From NCBI GenBank assembly GCA_028023455.1, contig JAQFVV010000565.1, positions 188,001 to 252,000 on the forward strand: DNA of 64,000 nucleotides. The letters run 5' to 3'. Position numbers and translations under genes: made by a program. How positions within the stretch are numbered: position 1 is the first letter of the stretch; the number at the start of each line of letters is the position of its first letter. Below, piece by piece: positions 23,086 through 35,297 of the stretch. The stretch comes from Epiperipatus broadwayi (Eukaryota > Onychophora > Udeonychophora > Euonychophora > Peripatidae). The notes beneath the pieces are model-generated. The model did no database searches, was not told where the DNA came from, and was given only the letters and a program-made list of their open reading frames with translations.

Positions 23086-23456
23086 TAACAATACAGTGTG
23101 TGTGTGTAGTGGTTAATTACTGTCTGTTTAGAAGTATATTGTGAATCTGCACATTGATATGCTGTAAAATTATATAACATTAGAGTTTAGCTGAGATTGA
23201 ATGCTATTTAATGATTTGGGACTCATTAATGTTAATAAGGTCACCAGACTAAAAAAACTGCCATAATATTATCACATAGTTGTTGCCTTATTACTTTACT
23301 TAACATTGGGATGATTTGAGTTACATATAAAATATGAAACTGTAGCATGAAAAATATAATCTGTAAGATGGTAAACAAGTAACAAAAATAAAGGGAAAAT
23401 CAATAACAATTGGCCTTTGTCGATTTATGAAGGAAAACATAATGAATGAATCAAAA

Positions 23457-23640
23457 GATCTAGATGCAGTGCTCTCAAATGCAAGACTCTTTACTGATGA
23501 AAGCCACAAGCTAGAAACTAGTCTGGGGATACTGGGTGAGTAGGCACTAGATAAGAATTTTATGGACAAATCTCCTAGCATTCACTGATTACTATGATTT
23601 GCACTGGGTGGCACTGCTGTATGAAAAGTTTGCTATTGAT
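23457..23640. mobile_element. Family A, right half only
   Basis: It starts in the core (GTGCTCTCAAATGCAAGACT), continues AAGCTAGAAACTAGTCTGGG and GATTACTATGATTTGCACTG, and stops at GTATGAAAAGTTTGCTATTG without a tail. Confidence 0.75.
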
Positions 23641-23816
23641 TTATTTACATTTAGTGGAAATTATAAAAAAATAAATGATAAACAAAGTCAAAAGATGTCA
23701 ATAATATTAATTCAGAGCTAAATGATGATTAAGCATATTAAATATTCAATTATGGTAGATATGAAAAATGATTATGAAAAAAAATAATTGAAAAGTGATG
23801 ACAATTTTATTTAAAT

Positions 23817-24215
23817 TATCTTTCTTACTGTATTACCAAATGCATATAATATTAATATCATTTATGTTTTTTTATTTTACAATGCTTTTTACAATGAACT
23901 ATTGACAGTTTCGGTCACCCCAGAAACCTTCTTCAGAACTTTTATTTATTATTACTTTTAAGATGTTATATATAACCCACTATTGATAGGTTTTGAATGC
24001 CCTAGTAATTTTTCTGAAACCTTTACTTAAATTTTATGATTTTTACAATCTACTATTGACAGTATCGATTGATCCAGCAATCTTCTTCAGAACTTATATT
24101 TGAAAATGTAAATAGAAGTTGTGAAGAAGATTTCTGGGGCAATCAAAATTATCAATAGTGTGTTGTAAAAAGCATTGTAAAAGTAATAGAGAACATAAAT
24201 GATATTAATATTACA
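23817..24215. mobile_element. Family E hairpin-plus-tail element, copy 1
   Basis: Terminal arms TTTACAATGCTTTTTACAAT (about 23878) and TTGTAAAAAGCATTGTAAAA (about 24164) pair. AATATTAATATCATTTATG lies at the left outer edge and CATAAATGATATTAATATT at the right. The left tail GTATTACCAAATGCATATAA matches in inverse orientation the right tail of copy 2 at 39574. The TSD is not clear. Confidence 0.75.
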
Positions 24216-24251
24216 CTTTTACTTATTTTGATCAGCAAGGCACTAACAATT

Positions 24252-24280
24252 AATATATATATATATATATGAAAAATAAA

Positions 24281-24320
<40 letters not shown>
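24252..24320. repeat. (TA)n microsatellite, two blocks
   Basis: TA runs at about 24252-24270 and 24288-24319. Confidence 0.9.
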
Positions 24321-24322
<2 letters not shown>

Positions 24323-24639
24323 CCAACCATGATTTTCAATGTTATATATAACTTGAAATAAAAACATGGGGTATTCACAAATTAATTAAATGTGTAGAAT
24401 AACAAAGTAGTGCATTTGCATTGTGTGAAGTGCGTAGTGGAGTAATATGGTATTGATCTCTGAAGAGGACCATTGGCCAGTCACAATGTCAGCTATTTTT
24501 AAAAGTAGAGAATAATGTAGTACTGTATTTACATTGTTTAATGTGCAATGAAGAATGGTCTATCATTATCAATGTGGAAAAGTTAGTGAAAGAAAAGTAT
24601 AGTTAAAATTTACTTTGAAAAGAAGAAATATAATCTGTA
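24321..24639. other. Unannotated
   Basis: Two loosely similar segments, GTAGTGCATTTGCATTGTGTG and GTAGTACTGTATTTACATTGT, may be a diverged direct repeat. No gene was seen. Confidence 0.4.
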
Positions 24640-25097
24640 GATAAGAAAAGCTAAGCAAAACTCTCCATACAGTAGTGCCATCTTGTGCCAACAAGAGCAA
24701 TCAATGGATGCAAGAAGGCTTATGCATAAAATCCCTATCTAGTGCCTACTCCAATATCCCCATACTAGTTTTTGGATCGTGGCCATCATCAGTGAGGAGC
24801 CTTAGATCTGAAAACACTGCACCTAGATCTTAGGATCTAATGCAACCCTCCAGCAGCCACCTTTTAACTCTACTTAACTACAAAACTATGAGAATGAAAT
24901 TGGAAACATAATATGGGGATATTGGAGGAGTAGGCACTAGATAGGGATTTTATGCATAAACCTTCTGGCATCCATTGATTGCTATTGTTGACACAAGATG
25001 ACACTACTGTAAGGAGAGTTTTGCTTTGCTTTGTTTAATAACAATTATGTGCTAGTATGAGATAGTGATCATGAGATGTTTCGGGATAAGAAAAGCT
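24640..25097. mobile_element. Family A element, 432-bp insert, 13-bp TSD
   Basis: GATAAGAAAAGCT occurs at 24640-24652 and 25085-25097. The insert (24653-25084) starts inside the left arm (AAGCAAAACTCTCCATACAG) and carries both arms and the core. It ends with the complete tail on the right (AACAATTATGTGCTAGTATG ... GATGTTTCGG). The tail is on the opposite side from copies at 15234 and 37538, so this copy is in the opposite orientation. Confidence 0.92.
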
Positions 25098-26771
25098 CCA
25101 ACAATGAAGTATTATAGAAGTTTAGTATTAATTTGTTTATTAAATGTGAAGATTGAACCACTGTTCAGTTTTTGAATTGATATCCAGCTGGGGGAGGGGG
25201 GAAAGGGTATAAATTAAATCCAGAACAGAGTTATAATGCTTAATGATTATTTTGACTTCCTAAGAATCTGGTCATACAATTAATATTATAAAATAAGAAC
25301 AAAGAAATTTCTTTTGCCCTTGTTATTTCCTAAACTATTTTCCACAATTTTTGGCATTTTTACTACAACTAAACTATTTTGTCATTCTTTATATAGTTAT
25401 GGATGTTTTTCTACTTAAAGTACTGAAGCTAAACCAGTAATATAAAGGCTAATTGTTCTTTCCTACTTTAATTAATTAAGATTCGAACATTGAGTTTATT
25501 GTCCCGTGCAGGTTAGAATAGTTGTTGGGTGATAGAACTTAAAAATTTCACTTATTATCACACCCTCCCACCACCACCGAATGATTAACTACTATTTTAA
25601 TGAATATTTAGAAATGAGTAATACTTTTGTAATATTCTTGATATATATAAAGTTTTCTTATCAGCGTAGAAATTGCTATAATTATGAAATAAAAGCCATC
25701 AGAAATAAATAGACCTGTCATTATTTGTCTTAAATCAATCAAAAATGACATTATTTTGGGTTATCTATATTTTACTAGATTTTGTTACGTGAACTGAGAA
25801 GTAATTAAAATTCACTTTGTTTCTAATCAGGTCCTGACTAAACACCATAAGTAGCAGAATTTGACTTCGCAGGTCAAGAGTGGACAAGCTTCAAAGAATC
25901 GCCAAGACTGTGGAGTCAAAGAACTGATAAGAACTCGGTAAAAAATTGCTACCATTAAAAAAATGACAATTTTTATAATAATTCGATTTTTATTAATATC
26001 TGATTTGATTCGGACCAATGCAATATAATATTATAAATATTAATTTAATAAATATATTTATTTGAATGATGAAATTTTTATTTCATTATTAATTATTTAA
26101 ATCTTTGTCTTAAACAATTCTTTTAGTACAAATTTCTTTGAGTTCCTATTGATTTTCAATTCAACGTTGACTAATAAAAAAACTCTTTTTTTAATCAATA
26201 CTTGAAGTTTAAAATTAATCAGTTTCTTTAATAGGATTTTAGTAAAATAATTCAAGATCGAACTAAATTAAAGACAATGTTGTAAAAATATCAATATTAA
26301 CTTTTTATAAAGGTGTTTTCTCCCTCCACGATTTTCGATCTCTTTAACTATTTTTTTATCAGATGTGTGCGATTGTGTTAAGAAATCAACTATCATTTTA
26401 AAAAAGCTATTTAACCATTAACTTTTAATATCTTTCAGCAGTAAATTTTAAAATGCCTATTAAAACTTTCAATTCCTTAATTTCTAAGTCAAACTGATTT
26501 TTAGATATAAGTTAACTTCTGGTGTACACGTGGACACATCATGGTTAAGAAAGCCACACAAAATTGCGGCAAAGAGACTACACGATAATTTCGGTTTTTT
26601 TAGATATTACAAATATAATAATGTATAACCACAACAAATACTTTAGAAGTATTATTTAATTTTAAATAGATAAAACCTAAACTATTATATTAGATACTAT
26701 TTTTGTAGTATAATTTTCGCTACACCCCTCTCATACAGAGAGGGATTGATTACATATCCACTTTTAACACC
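25098..26771. other. Unannotated AT-rich stretch, 1.7 kb
   Basis: A G-rich run lies at 25190-25207. No frame resembles a known protein. Confidence 0.5.
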
Positions 26772-26890
26772 TTATGGAAAAGTGTGACGTGGAGAAGAGA
26801 AGCTAAAGATAGGAAAAGATGGATTGAACTTGCAGAGACCTTCATCCTGCAGTGGATTGATAATGGTTGATGATGGTGATGGAAAATTGT
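26772..26890 (+). pseudogene. RTE LINE 3' tip
   Basis: AGAGAAGCTAAAGATAGGAA, GATGGATTGAACTTGCAGAG and CTGCAGTGGATTGATAATGG followed by TTGATGATGGTGATGG. This corresponds to the last about 30 codons of the RTE protein (REAKDRKRWIEL, LQWIDNG stop). Confidence 0.9.
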
Positions 26891-26919
26891 AATCATAAAT
26901 ATATGATCAAAGATATACC

Positions 26920-27045
26920 CCCGATGCACACATATGCATTTATTAAACTTGCACTCATCAGTTGGTCCAGATTACAATCTCTTACACCTATCTTTATCAT
27001 TGTTCAATATATATAGATAGCCAATTACTACAGTTTAATTGATAA
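26920..27045. repeat. Family C fragment
   Basis: CTCATCAGTTGGTCCAGATT and AGATAGCCAATTACTACAG match the family C interior (compare 31495-31580). Confidence 0.65.
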
Positions 27046-27576
27046 GTATCAAATTTATTGGCGTCACAACATTGACACAAACCACTTAATGGAAGTATAT
27101 TAATAATTTTTATTAGTCAGTCATTAGACTAGAGATTATTTCCTTAATGAATGATAATTTGGTAGTATAATTTTCACTATTTTATTAATCTTGAAGATAA
27201 ATATTTATTTACTTGGAAAATAATTTACATTTAGTGAGTAATTTTTGGGTTATATTTTACAATCTGTTAATAGTTTTATATTATTATTTATAAAATCTAC
27301 AAACGTGGCTAGTTTTATTTTAACAATTGATGAAATTAATTTTTTTTTAATATTTTTTTTTTTTATTGACCGAGAAGCAAAGACTGCTATGCTAACTGCT
27401 AGGCCATCAACGCTTCACGAACAAGCTTAAGCACTCATAAAAGTAATTTTTTGATGAATTATTTTTTATTTAATATTTTACATTTTTATTCAATTAGTTT
27501 TTTCTACATCCATTTGTTTTTTGAAAATTTATTTTGTTTATCGGTTTCCATTTCAGCTTTATTTATCAACAAAAAA
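27046..27576. other. Unannotated AT-rich stretch
   Basis: Poly(T) patches lie at 27330-27365. At 27366-27425 GACCGAGAAGCAAAGACTGC and CTAACTGCTAGGCCATCAAC loosely recall a tRNA-like sequence, but they do not fold into one by eye. Confidence 0.4.
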
Positions 27577-27675
27577 GCATTGGTGGTCGAGAGGTCAGTG
27601 ACAGCTGCTTTACAAGTAGTTGTCCCGGGTTAGCGGGTTCGCTTCCCGGATGATGCTATGACACAGGAGAAAAAA
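27577..27675 (+). mobile_element. tRNA-derived SINE, copy 2 (best-preserved)
   Basis: The A box TGGTCGAGAGG and B box GGGTTCGCTTCCC are both clean here. The body runs from TTGGTGGTCGAGAGGTCAGT to GATGCTATGACACAGGAG plus an A run. The T arm CGGG-TTCGCTT-CCCG forms a perfect 4-bp stem. No certain TSD. Confidence 0.85.
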
Positions 27676-28054
27676 TGCTGGATATAAACTTTCTATATTC
27701 TGAAGCTTTCGTTGCAACTTGATTTATTTCTCTTTGTATTTAAGATGTTTTTTTTTTCTTTTATTCTATCCGGTACTAACATTTACTTTTCTTTTAAAAC
27801 ATTTTAAAAAAGAAAAAAAAAACTTTTTACTTTTAATAATTTGCTTTTTATTATATTGAAATTATTATTTTTTTATCTTTCATTTTTTATTTCATTCCAG
27901 AATTACAAAATTATAACTATTATAAATGTTCATTGAAATTTGACTATATTTTTAGTTATAAATCTAATTTAAAATACTTTATTGATGCTTGATTTTATAT
28001 CTAAAACTTTTTAACGTTCATTTTTCTTTAAAAAAATGGATATAAACTAATCTC
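27676..28054. other. Unannotated AT-rich stretch
   Basis: T-run and A-run blocks only. Confidence 0.5.
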
Positions 28055-29225
28055 TAACGTAAGGGTAGTGTAATACAATAGTATTGAGTCGGGACACGGA
28101 CTTTTATAAAGATTTACGAGTAGTGTAATAAAATAGGATTGGGCTGGGAACATGGACTTATATAAAGATCCAGGTATCCAATACCTTTAACTCACCTGAA
28201 GAGTGATGAACATAGATGTAAAGATTCCAGTATTTAGTACCATTGGCTCATTTGAAATAAAATAGTATTGAGTTTAAAATAAGAATAATAAAATAATATT
28301 GAATTGGGAACAGGAATTTATATAAAGATTTAAAAGTATAATAAAATAGTATTGAGCTGTGGACTTTTATAATTATTTAGGTGTTTAATATTTTTAGCTC
28401 ACCTGAAAAGTGATGATGGTGTTTAGTATCATGAGCTCATCTGAAAATTTACAGTAGTGTAATAATGGTATTGAGCTGGAAACATGGGTATATCTTTAAA
28501 TCATCTGAAGAGTGATGTATTCGGACATGAAGATTCAGGTGTTTAATACTTTTAGCTCATCTGAAGAGTGACAAACATAGATGTAAAAATTCAGGTGTTT
28601 AATACCTTTAGCTGACCTGAAAAGTAATGATCATGGACATGAAAATTCAGGTGTTTAGTACCATTAGCTCACCTGAAATAAAATAGTATTGAGTTGGGAA
28701 TAAGAGTAGTGTAATAAAGCAGTATTGGGTTGTGAACATGGAACTTATATCCAGATTTAAAAGTAGTGTAATAAAATAGTGTTGAGCTGGGAAAAAGACT
28801 TATATAAAGATTCAGGTGTTTAATGCCATTAGCTCACCTGAAAAGTGATGAACATGGGCATGAAGATTACCTTTAGCTCATCTGAAAATTGTCAGTAGTG
28901 TAAGAATGGTATTGAACTGGGAACATGGAGATAAAGATTCAAGTGTTTAATACCTTTAAATTGCTTGAAGACTGATGAACATGGACATAAAGATTCAGGT
29001 GCTTAATATCTTTAGCTTACCTGAAGAGTGATGGACATAAATATTCAGGTGTTTAATACCTTTTTAGCTCATATGAAAAGTGACAAATATAGGCATGAAT
29101 ATTCAGGTGTTTAGTACCTTTAGCTCACCTGAAAATTGACAGTAGTGTAAAAATGGTATTGAGCTGGGAACATGTACATGAAGATTCAGGTATTTAATTT
29201 CTTTAGCTCACCTATAAGAGTGGTG
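28055..29225. repeat. Diverged minisatellite array with an internal inverted motif
   Basis: At least thirteen copies of a unit containing ATTCAGGTGTTTAATACCTT and TAGCTCACCTGAAGAGTGAT. A second module, AGTAGTGTAATAAAATAGTA plus TTGAGCTGGGAACATGG, alternates with it. Unit spacing is about 50-75 bp and irregular. Each unit has CAGGTG near one end and CACCTGAA near the other, so single units can fold. Confidence 0.85.
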
Positions 29226-30305
29226 GTTATTTGAAAAATACATGCATGGTAAGAAGGAGCAGTTGGAGTTCTATACTGGGGGATGTTTGTGATACTGAGT
29301 TGAGATAAGATATACACTAATGCAAACTCAAATTTTAAAAATATGCTTTTCTTCTAATCTTAAATCTATGTTCATTTTTATCCTATCACAAATTTCTCAC
29401 CACATATGTGAGATGTAAGTTGAAATAATAAAAAAAACCTATCTAACCCATTTGCCAACGTTAATGAATCTATCACATAAAAGTCCAATTTATCAATAGC
29501 TTCCTGTCCTATATAAAATTTTTAATCATTATTTTTTCTACTTTTAAAATATTAATATCTATAACATATATAATTAATAAACAAAATATCATATGATATT
29601 CGATATTTCATTTTAATCTCATGATAATTTGTTAAATTTGGCCTAAGTCACAAGTTTTTTTTAAATAAATATTTTTAGGCATTGTAATAAGGTTTATTTT
29701 AATATAATTTTTTTAAAGGTTTTAAATTAAGTTTTGAATAATTACTTTGACTGCTATCAGATTTGGCTGAAAATCTAACGGGTTTTTTTAATTTTCAAAA
29801 ACAAATTTTAATGCAAAAAACAGTTCATAGCAAATGGGATTTAAATTTAAGATATAAAAATATATTCTGTTTAATTTATTAACACTATATAAAAACTATT
29901 TTATAATAAAGGCTTTTATTTATTGTGCACGAAAATGAAAAAAAATAATAATTGTTTTTCTCAAACCACAATTGGAGTCTTTATATTTTACTTGAAATAA
30001 AAGCATGGATTGTCCAGAAATTATTAATTCATTGTTGAAAATTTTTAAATATCTTCTCTATTACAGAGATTCTTATTGTAATATAGAGATTTGTACTTAT
30101 AATATGCTTTAAACGTATATAGGTGAAGTTAATAAAAATTTTCACAAATAACAAAGTTTAGCAAAGCGCTTTCAGAGCCTGTTTACTCCACATTCATAGC
30201 CATTATGCATTAAATGTTATGAATGCAAATTTATACAAACATTATCCTGTCCATTTTCCAGATATGGTAAAGCAGGCATTCCTTAGATTGATGGCGTTTG
30301 GATCG
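29226..30305. other. Unannotated AT-rich stretch
   Basis: No repeat or gene recognised over about 1 kb. Confidence 0.5.
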
Positions 30306-30453
30306 TTTGCAATGAAATACGCTTCTTTTATTTATTTTTTGGTGTCATTTCTTTCTTTGCAAACAATTTCAATGCTAGAAGATTCAAATTTATGATTAAA
30401 TGTTTTTTGATGTTTTGCAAAAGGAAAATAAAAGAAGCGTATTTCATTGCAAA
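30306..30453. repeat. Perfect 27-bp inverted repeat with 94-bp loop
   Basis: 30306-30332 and 30427-30453 are exact reverse complements (TTTGCAATGAAATACGCTTC at the start of the left arm). Confidence 0.9.
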
Positions 30454-30532
30454 TATAGAAGTCTGGGAGCAAATATTTTTTCCCAAAATGAACTTTCCTT
30501 CTATAGAAAAAGAGGGTTACACATTCACTTTG

Positions 30533-30664
30533 AGCTTTATGAAAATTTTTTTTTCATGTGTCATAGCATCAGCCGGGAAGCGAACCCGCTAACCCGTAAA
30601 GACTGCTTGTAAGGCAGCTGTGCTGACCTCTCGACCACCAATGCTTGACAAAGCTTTATGAAAA
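30533..30664 (-). mobile_element. tRNA-derived SINE, copy 3, with 13-bp TSD
   Basis: AGCTTTATGAAAA occurs at 30533-30545 and 30652-30664, bounding the SINE on the minus strand (30546-30651). The SINE poly(T) on the plus strand is next to the left TSD, as expected for a minus-strand A tail. The A box, B box and the GATGCTATGACAC end are all present. Confidence 0.93.
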
Positions 30665-31325
30665 ATTAATAGCAGAAATATAAAGGCAGCATCATTACAA
30701 CATGAGAATGGATTTAAAACACATTTCCTCTTATTCAGTTTATTTCAGCATAAAATCGAAGTATAAATGAGATTTTTTTTCTCACCAGCAAAGGCAACAA
30801 ATTAGTAATTATTAAAAACAATTAAAATGTCATTTTAAAATTTAACACAAAAGGTTTACTCATCTCGAATTAATAGTTCATTTATTAAAAGAAATAAATA
30901 TATCCAAAAGAAACTGTTTATCAAGGAATATTGAAACAGTATTTGAAATAAAACATTTTATTGTGTTGATAATTTATTATTTTTTCCAAGCTTATTTAGA
31001 TATTAAAATAAGCATTTTAAAACATTAGCATGCTCATAAATATCACAAATTATGAATTTCCAATAATTTTATTCCTAAAATATAAGGAATATTATATTTA
31101 TAGTGAAGTTCATTGCACGTATGAGATTGAAAATAATGAATTCTTACATGAACAGGACAAACCATACATAATTCCCACAATGTGCCAGTATCAAACAGAT
31201 ATACTTCAGCAATTACGAATAAATAATTGTTTAACATTTCCATTTTGCTTTTTCTTTTTAATCAGTGTTGATTTTTGAATTTTCAGTGACTTCCGCTTAA
31301 ATTTCATAACTTTATAAAATAAAAT
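30665..31325. other. Unannotated AT-rich stretch
   Basis: Overlapping frames on both strands near 31030-31280 are open for about 60-80 codons without recognisable motifs. I do not support any of them as a gene. Confidence 0.45.
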
Positions 31326-31775
31326 AATACATTGTACAGGCTTAAACCTGTATTTATATATGTAATATAGGCGGGATTCCAACTCAGACTTCCACATGAC
31401 TCACTACTCTCAGTGCCATCTCATATTGCTGACTCACCTGATCACACACATGTTGAAAAGATAAATAATCACCAATACACGTATTTCATGCTAAACCAGC
31501 AATCATCAGTTGGTCCAGATTACTATCCTCACACATATATATAATCAGTTCTCAGCTTTATATTAAGATAGCCAATCTTCATACTTTAATGGACAGGCTT
31601 CAAACTATTCCAACTCACAACTCTTCAGCCTTCCATTTTATTGAAAATCTTATGATGGAACGTTCAAAGCCCTTATTAGTGCCAAGATTGTCATCCTACC
31701 CATGTTGACATATTAGTCATTCTGACTCATGTACAGGAGAATAATCCATTTATACATACCTATGCAAGGGATGGA
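31326..31775. mobile_element. Family C element, long copy
   Basis: The left tail ATACATTGTACAGGCTTAAA is followed by the inverted end (ACTCAGACTTCCACATGACT) and then the body in inverse order to the copy at 4824 (AAAGATAAATAATCACCAAT, TCATCAGTTGGTCCAGATTA, TTTAATGGACAGGCTTCAAA). The right end reads AATCCATTTATACATACCTA. The relation to the tail is inverted compared with 4824. Confidence 0.8.
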
Positions 31776-33105
31776 CATATGATTAATTCTGTGGTTGAGA
31801 TATAATCAAGTTCTTTTCTTATTTGGGTGTGTGTTTTTTCTGCTAGTAGTTCAGTAGTAACATGTTTGATGTGTGTGTAAACTTTTTATACTCCCAGCCA
31901 TGTGATTCCTTTTTGATTTATGGAAAAAACATCTTTTTACCACTTCCTTTACTCTTTCCACCTTAGGGTTTAAAGGTCAATTTTGTATCTGTAGCATAGA
32001 ACTAAAAATAAAACTCATTTACATATATTTTAGACATATTAATTAACATGTGCTGTGTGAAATAATTATTTAAGAAACTGAAATTATTACATTAAAATAA
32101 AATACAACAAAAGAAAATATATTGTTGTGAAAAAAATATTATATCACTCTTTTCTAAGTATTTTTTGATTATATCAAATAAATAAATTAGAAGTTTATTT
32201 CAATTTAATACCTCAATTACATTACAGGAATTTAAAGTGATATTTAACATTGTAAACTAAAATTAATAAATGCAAGCATAATCACACACATACACACTCA
32301 ATTTGTTTCACTTGACAATTACCGACTCTTTTAATATTAATAAGCGATCCTTTAGCTTTAAATTAACTAATCTTGCTTTATCTTTACCTATTTAATCTTA
32401 ATGATATTAGATTGAATGAACATACTCTTGCTAGTAGTTAATCTAGATAGGAATACTCTATTATAAGTAAGCAAATTTAACATTAATATTTGAGATTAAA
32501 GATTTAGACCTAACTACTATTACTGTTTAATTCAAAAATTAAACTTTAAGATATTAAAGTCTATATAAAAGCAATCATAGTTTCTGCTATTAATTTTTTA
32601 CTAAATAGAAAATTGATCCCTAGCTTAAATACTTGAAAATTACATAAACTATAAACAAGTTTAGATTAAAAAAAAAAAATATTAAAATGAGTTTTAGTAA
32701 TGTTCAGGACTTATAAAAGTACACTTGAAATAATTTATAATTTAAATTGGCTTCTAATTATTACCTTTGATAAAGCTATCTTGAAATAATATTAAGTTAA
32801 TGAAAAAGTGTCCCCCCTTTTTATACTTAAATGGATTTAATAGATGAGAGTCTAGCTTCACTGGTAAAGCCAAAGGTTAGAATATATATAAGAAAACATA
32901 TATATCTATATATGAATGTGTTAAGCAGAGTAATTGTTTTTTTGAATATTCATAGCTAAATGTAGTTTCAGTGCAATTTTCTAGAAACATGGTAGCCAAC
33001 TATTTTAAAAAAAACTTATTTACTGTTCAAAATTTCAGAGCGCACTCAGTATCACATGACTAATCATTGATTTATAATCATATTATTTGACTAGTATGTA
33101 TAATA
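31776..33105. other. Unannotated AT-rich stretch, 1.3 kb
   Basis: A C-run followed by a T-run lies near 32813. A TA/AT run lies at about 32883-32910. No gene was seen. Confidence 0.5.
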
Positions 33106-33217
33106 TCAAGTGTTGTTAGCCAAGAGGTCAGCACACACCTTGCAAGCAAGCAGTTGATTGCAGACAGTTGTTGTGGGTTTGCCTCCCGCCGGATGCTATG
33201 ACATATGGAAAAAAAAC
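33106..33217 (+). mobile_element. tRNA-derived SINE, copy 4, degenerate
   Basis: TTGTTAGCCAAGAGGTCAGC replaces the normal A-box segment. The anticodon-arm region is expanded (TTGCAAGCAAGCAGTTGATT). The 3' half GTTGTGGGTTTGCCTCCCG and GGATGCTATGACATATGG is clear. Confidence 0.75.
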
Positions 33218-33890
33218 CTGTCATGTCCAGAATTTGTCTCATGATTAAAGTATCCAGAATTAAGGTGATAATTAGAATGAGATTGTTTATACTGAAAAAT
33301 ATTTTGTCTCAGATACATAAACTAATTAGCCATACTTTAGATAGATGCAAAAGATGTTTGCTTCTGAATACTCACACCTATAAAAACTATCTAAGTTTAA
33401 ACTCTTGCACGAAATTGAAATAGAAATAAAAGATGATCTTCTCTTTCTTCTATTTACACTTTAGACAAAAGAGCTATTACAAATTATTAGAAAAAACTTG
33501 ATTAGTCTTAGGACTGTCAATTATTAATTGATGGTTTCCTAACAACATCAAAGGTAAAATTATCTCTGTTTGATTACAAATAAATAATCTATATTTCTTT
33601 CATTTACTACATAATACATCCATAAAAGTATATAACCTAGCATATATATACACTTAATTCTCTTCTTGTGCAATTTTTTTGTATGATTTTGATATAACAT
33701 GAGTGTAAAAAATATATATATTTCTCTTTCTATATTTAAAAAAAACACGATTGATAAAAAAAGGATACATTGGGATTAGAATTGCTGTGACATTTCATGA
33801 TTGGAATGAAAAAACAAACACCATTGTTTGGAAAGCTTAAAAAATCATCTTACATTCTCAAAGTAATTCTTAGCTTATCTTATGATGGTA
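33218..33890. other. Unannotated AT-rich stretch
   Basis: Nothing recognised. Confidence 0.5.
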
Positions 33891-34284
33891 TTAAACTTTT
33901 TTTAATACATTGTACAGGCTTAAACCTGCATTTATATATGTAATATATGCAGGGTTTGAACTCAGACTTTCACACGACCCATCACTCTCAGTGCCATCTT
34001 ATATTGCTGATCCACCTGTTGAAAAGATAAATAATCACCAATAAACGTATTTCATGCTAAACCAGCAATCATCAGTTGGTCCAGATTACTATCCTCACAC
34101 ATATATCTAATCAGTACTCGCTTTATATTAAGATAGCCAATGATTATACTTTAATGGACAGGCTTCAAACTATTCCAACTCACAACTTTTTAGCCTTCCA
34201 TTTCATTGAAAATCTGATGATGGAACGTTCAAAGCCCTTGTTAGTGCCAAGATTGTCATACTACCCATGTTAAACTTTTTTTAA
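33891..34284. mobile_element. Family C element, truncated, 15-bp TSD
   Basis: TTAAACTTTTTTTAA occurs at 33891-33905 and 34270-34284. The insert (33906-34269) starts with the tail TACATTGTACAGGCTTAAAC and ends at CATACTACCCATG, short of the longer copy at 31326. One conserved end plus one variable end is the pattern of 5' truncation. Short open frames inside are incidental. Confidence 0.9.
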
Positions 34285-35105
34285 AAAATTCTGAATAATT
34301 TAATATAAGGAAGGGGTAGAATAATTTATTTTCATTTTTAGAAGATTGTAAATGTTTTTAATTCCATGGTTATTTACATATTTGTTACTGAGTTTGAGTT
34401 CATCATGCCTAAAAAAAATGTCTGTTATTATCATTTAATTTTAAAAAAAGTTTAATCCCTTTACTTCACATTATTTTAAAAACAAAATAAATCCCCTTTT
34501 CAGGAATATTATTGCAAATAGGGAAATTTGTTTGTCTGCAGTGTAATGTTTTGACATTTTGAAAAAAAAAATTCTTGTTGGTGTTGACGTTAAAAAAATA
34601 AATTTTATTTAAATTTAAATAATTAATTTGTTTAAATTTATATTACTTTTGTCAAAAATCAATGGATGGTAAGTTATATATTGTAAACTTTAGTGATAGC
34701 AGTGGTATTCCAATCATGTGCAAACATATGTGTTTATTGTCAGAAAGTGATGATGACTAAAATCTTCAGTACATTTTTGTTTTATGGACAAACAAGATGT
34801 CACCTATATTTTTGATAAATTTCTTTTTTCAAATGTATTAGTTGTTAAATTAAAAAAAAAAAAGTTAAGAGATAAAAACAAATTCTGATAAGTTGCTATT
34901 CATTATCTTTTTATTATTATAACTGCACGATGTGGCCATGAATTTTCAAATTTTCAACATCCAGTTTCAGATTAAAACTACTGGACATCTATGCAGTTTA
35001 TGCGGGCACTTTTTGCATCTTTGTTTTCATCTTTTTTTTTCAGTTTCAGAAAATGTAAGTTTTATTTTTCTATGATAAAAAATAAAAAATTTACAATAAT
35101 TTTTG
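34285..35105. other. Unannotated AT-rich stretch
   Basis: At 35029-35060 a T-rich tract and CAG precede TTTCAGAAAAT and GTAAGT, which could be an 11-nt exon (see findings). Otherwise nothing. Confidence 0.4.
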
Positions 35106-35222
35106 TAATATTTATTAAGGCTGTAGCCTCAAGAACATGCGTATAAAAATGTGATAGTAGGGACATCTACAGTTAATACATATTACTTATGTAATGAATG
35201 TGCATTTAAATAAATTTATAAT
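35106..35222. mobile_element. Family G, unfolded single-arm copy
   Basis: ATTAAGGCTGTAGCCTCAAG, TAGTAGGGACATCTACAG, then the tail AATGTGCATTTAAATAAATT. The same arm and tail occur at 50029-50237, where the arm is doubled into a hairpin. Confidence 0.8.
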
Positions 35223-35297
35223 TGCAACTTTAAATAATTTTTGTAAGAAGTTAATTGAATTTTTTTGGCTTTTTCTCAGTTTTTTCTTTTTTTATAG

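Noticed and set aside
28055-29225. CRISPR array
   Set aside because: Units are diverged, spacing is irregular, there are no unique spacers of constant length, and the genome is eukaryotic.
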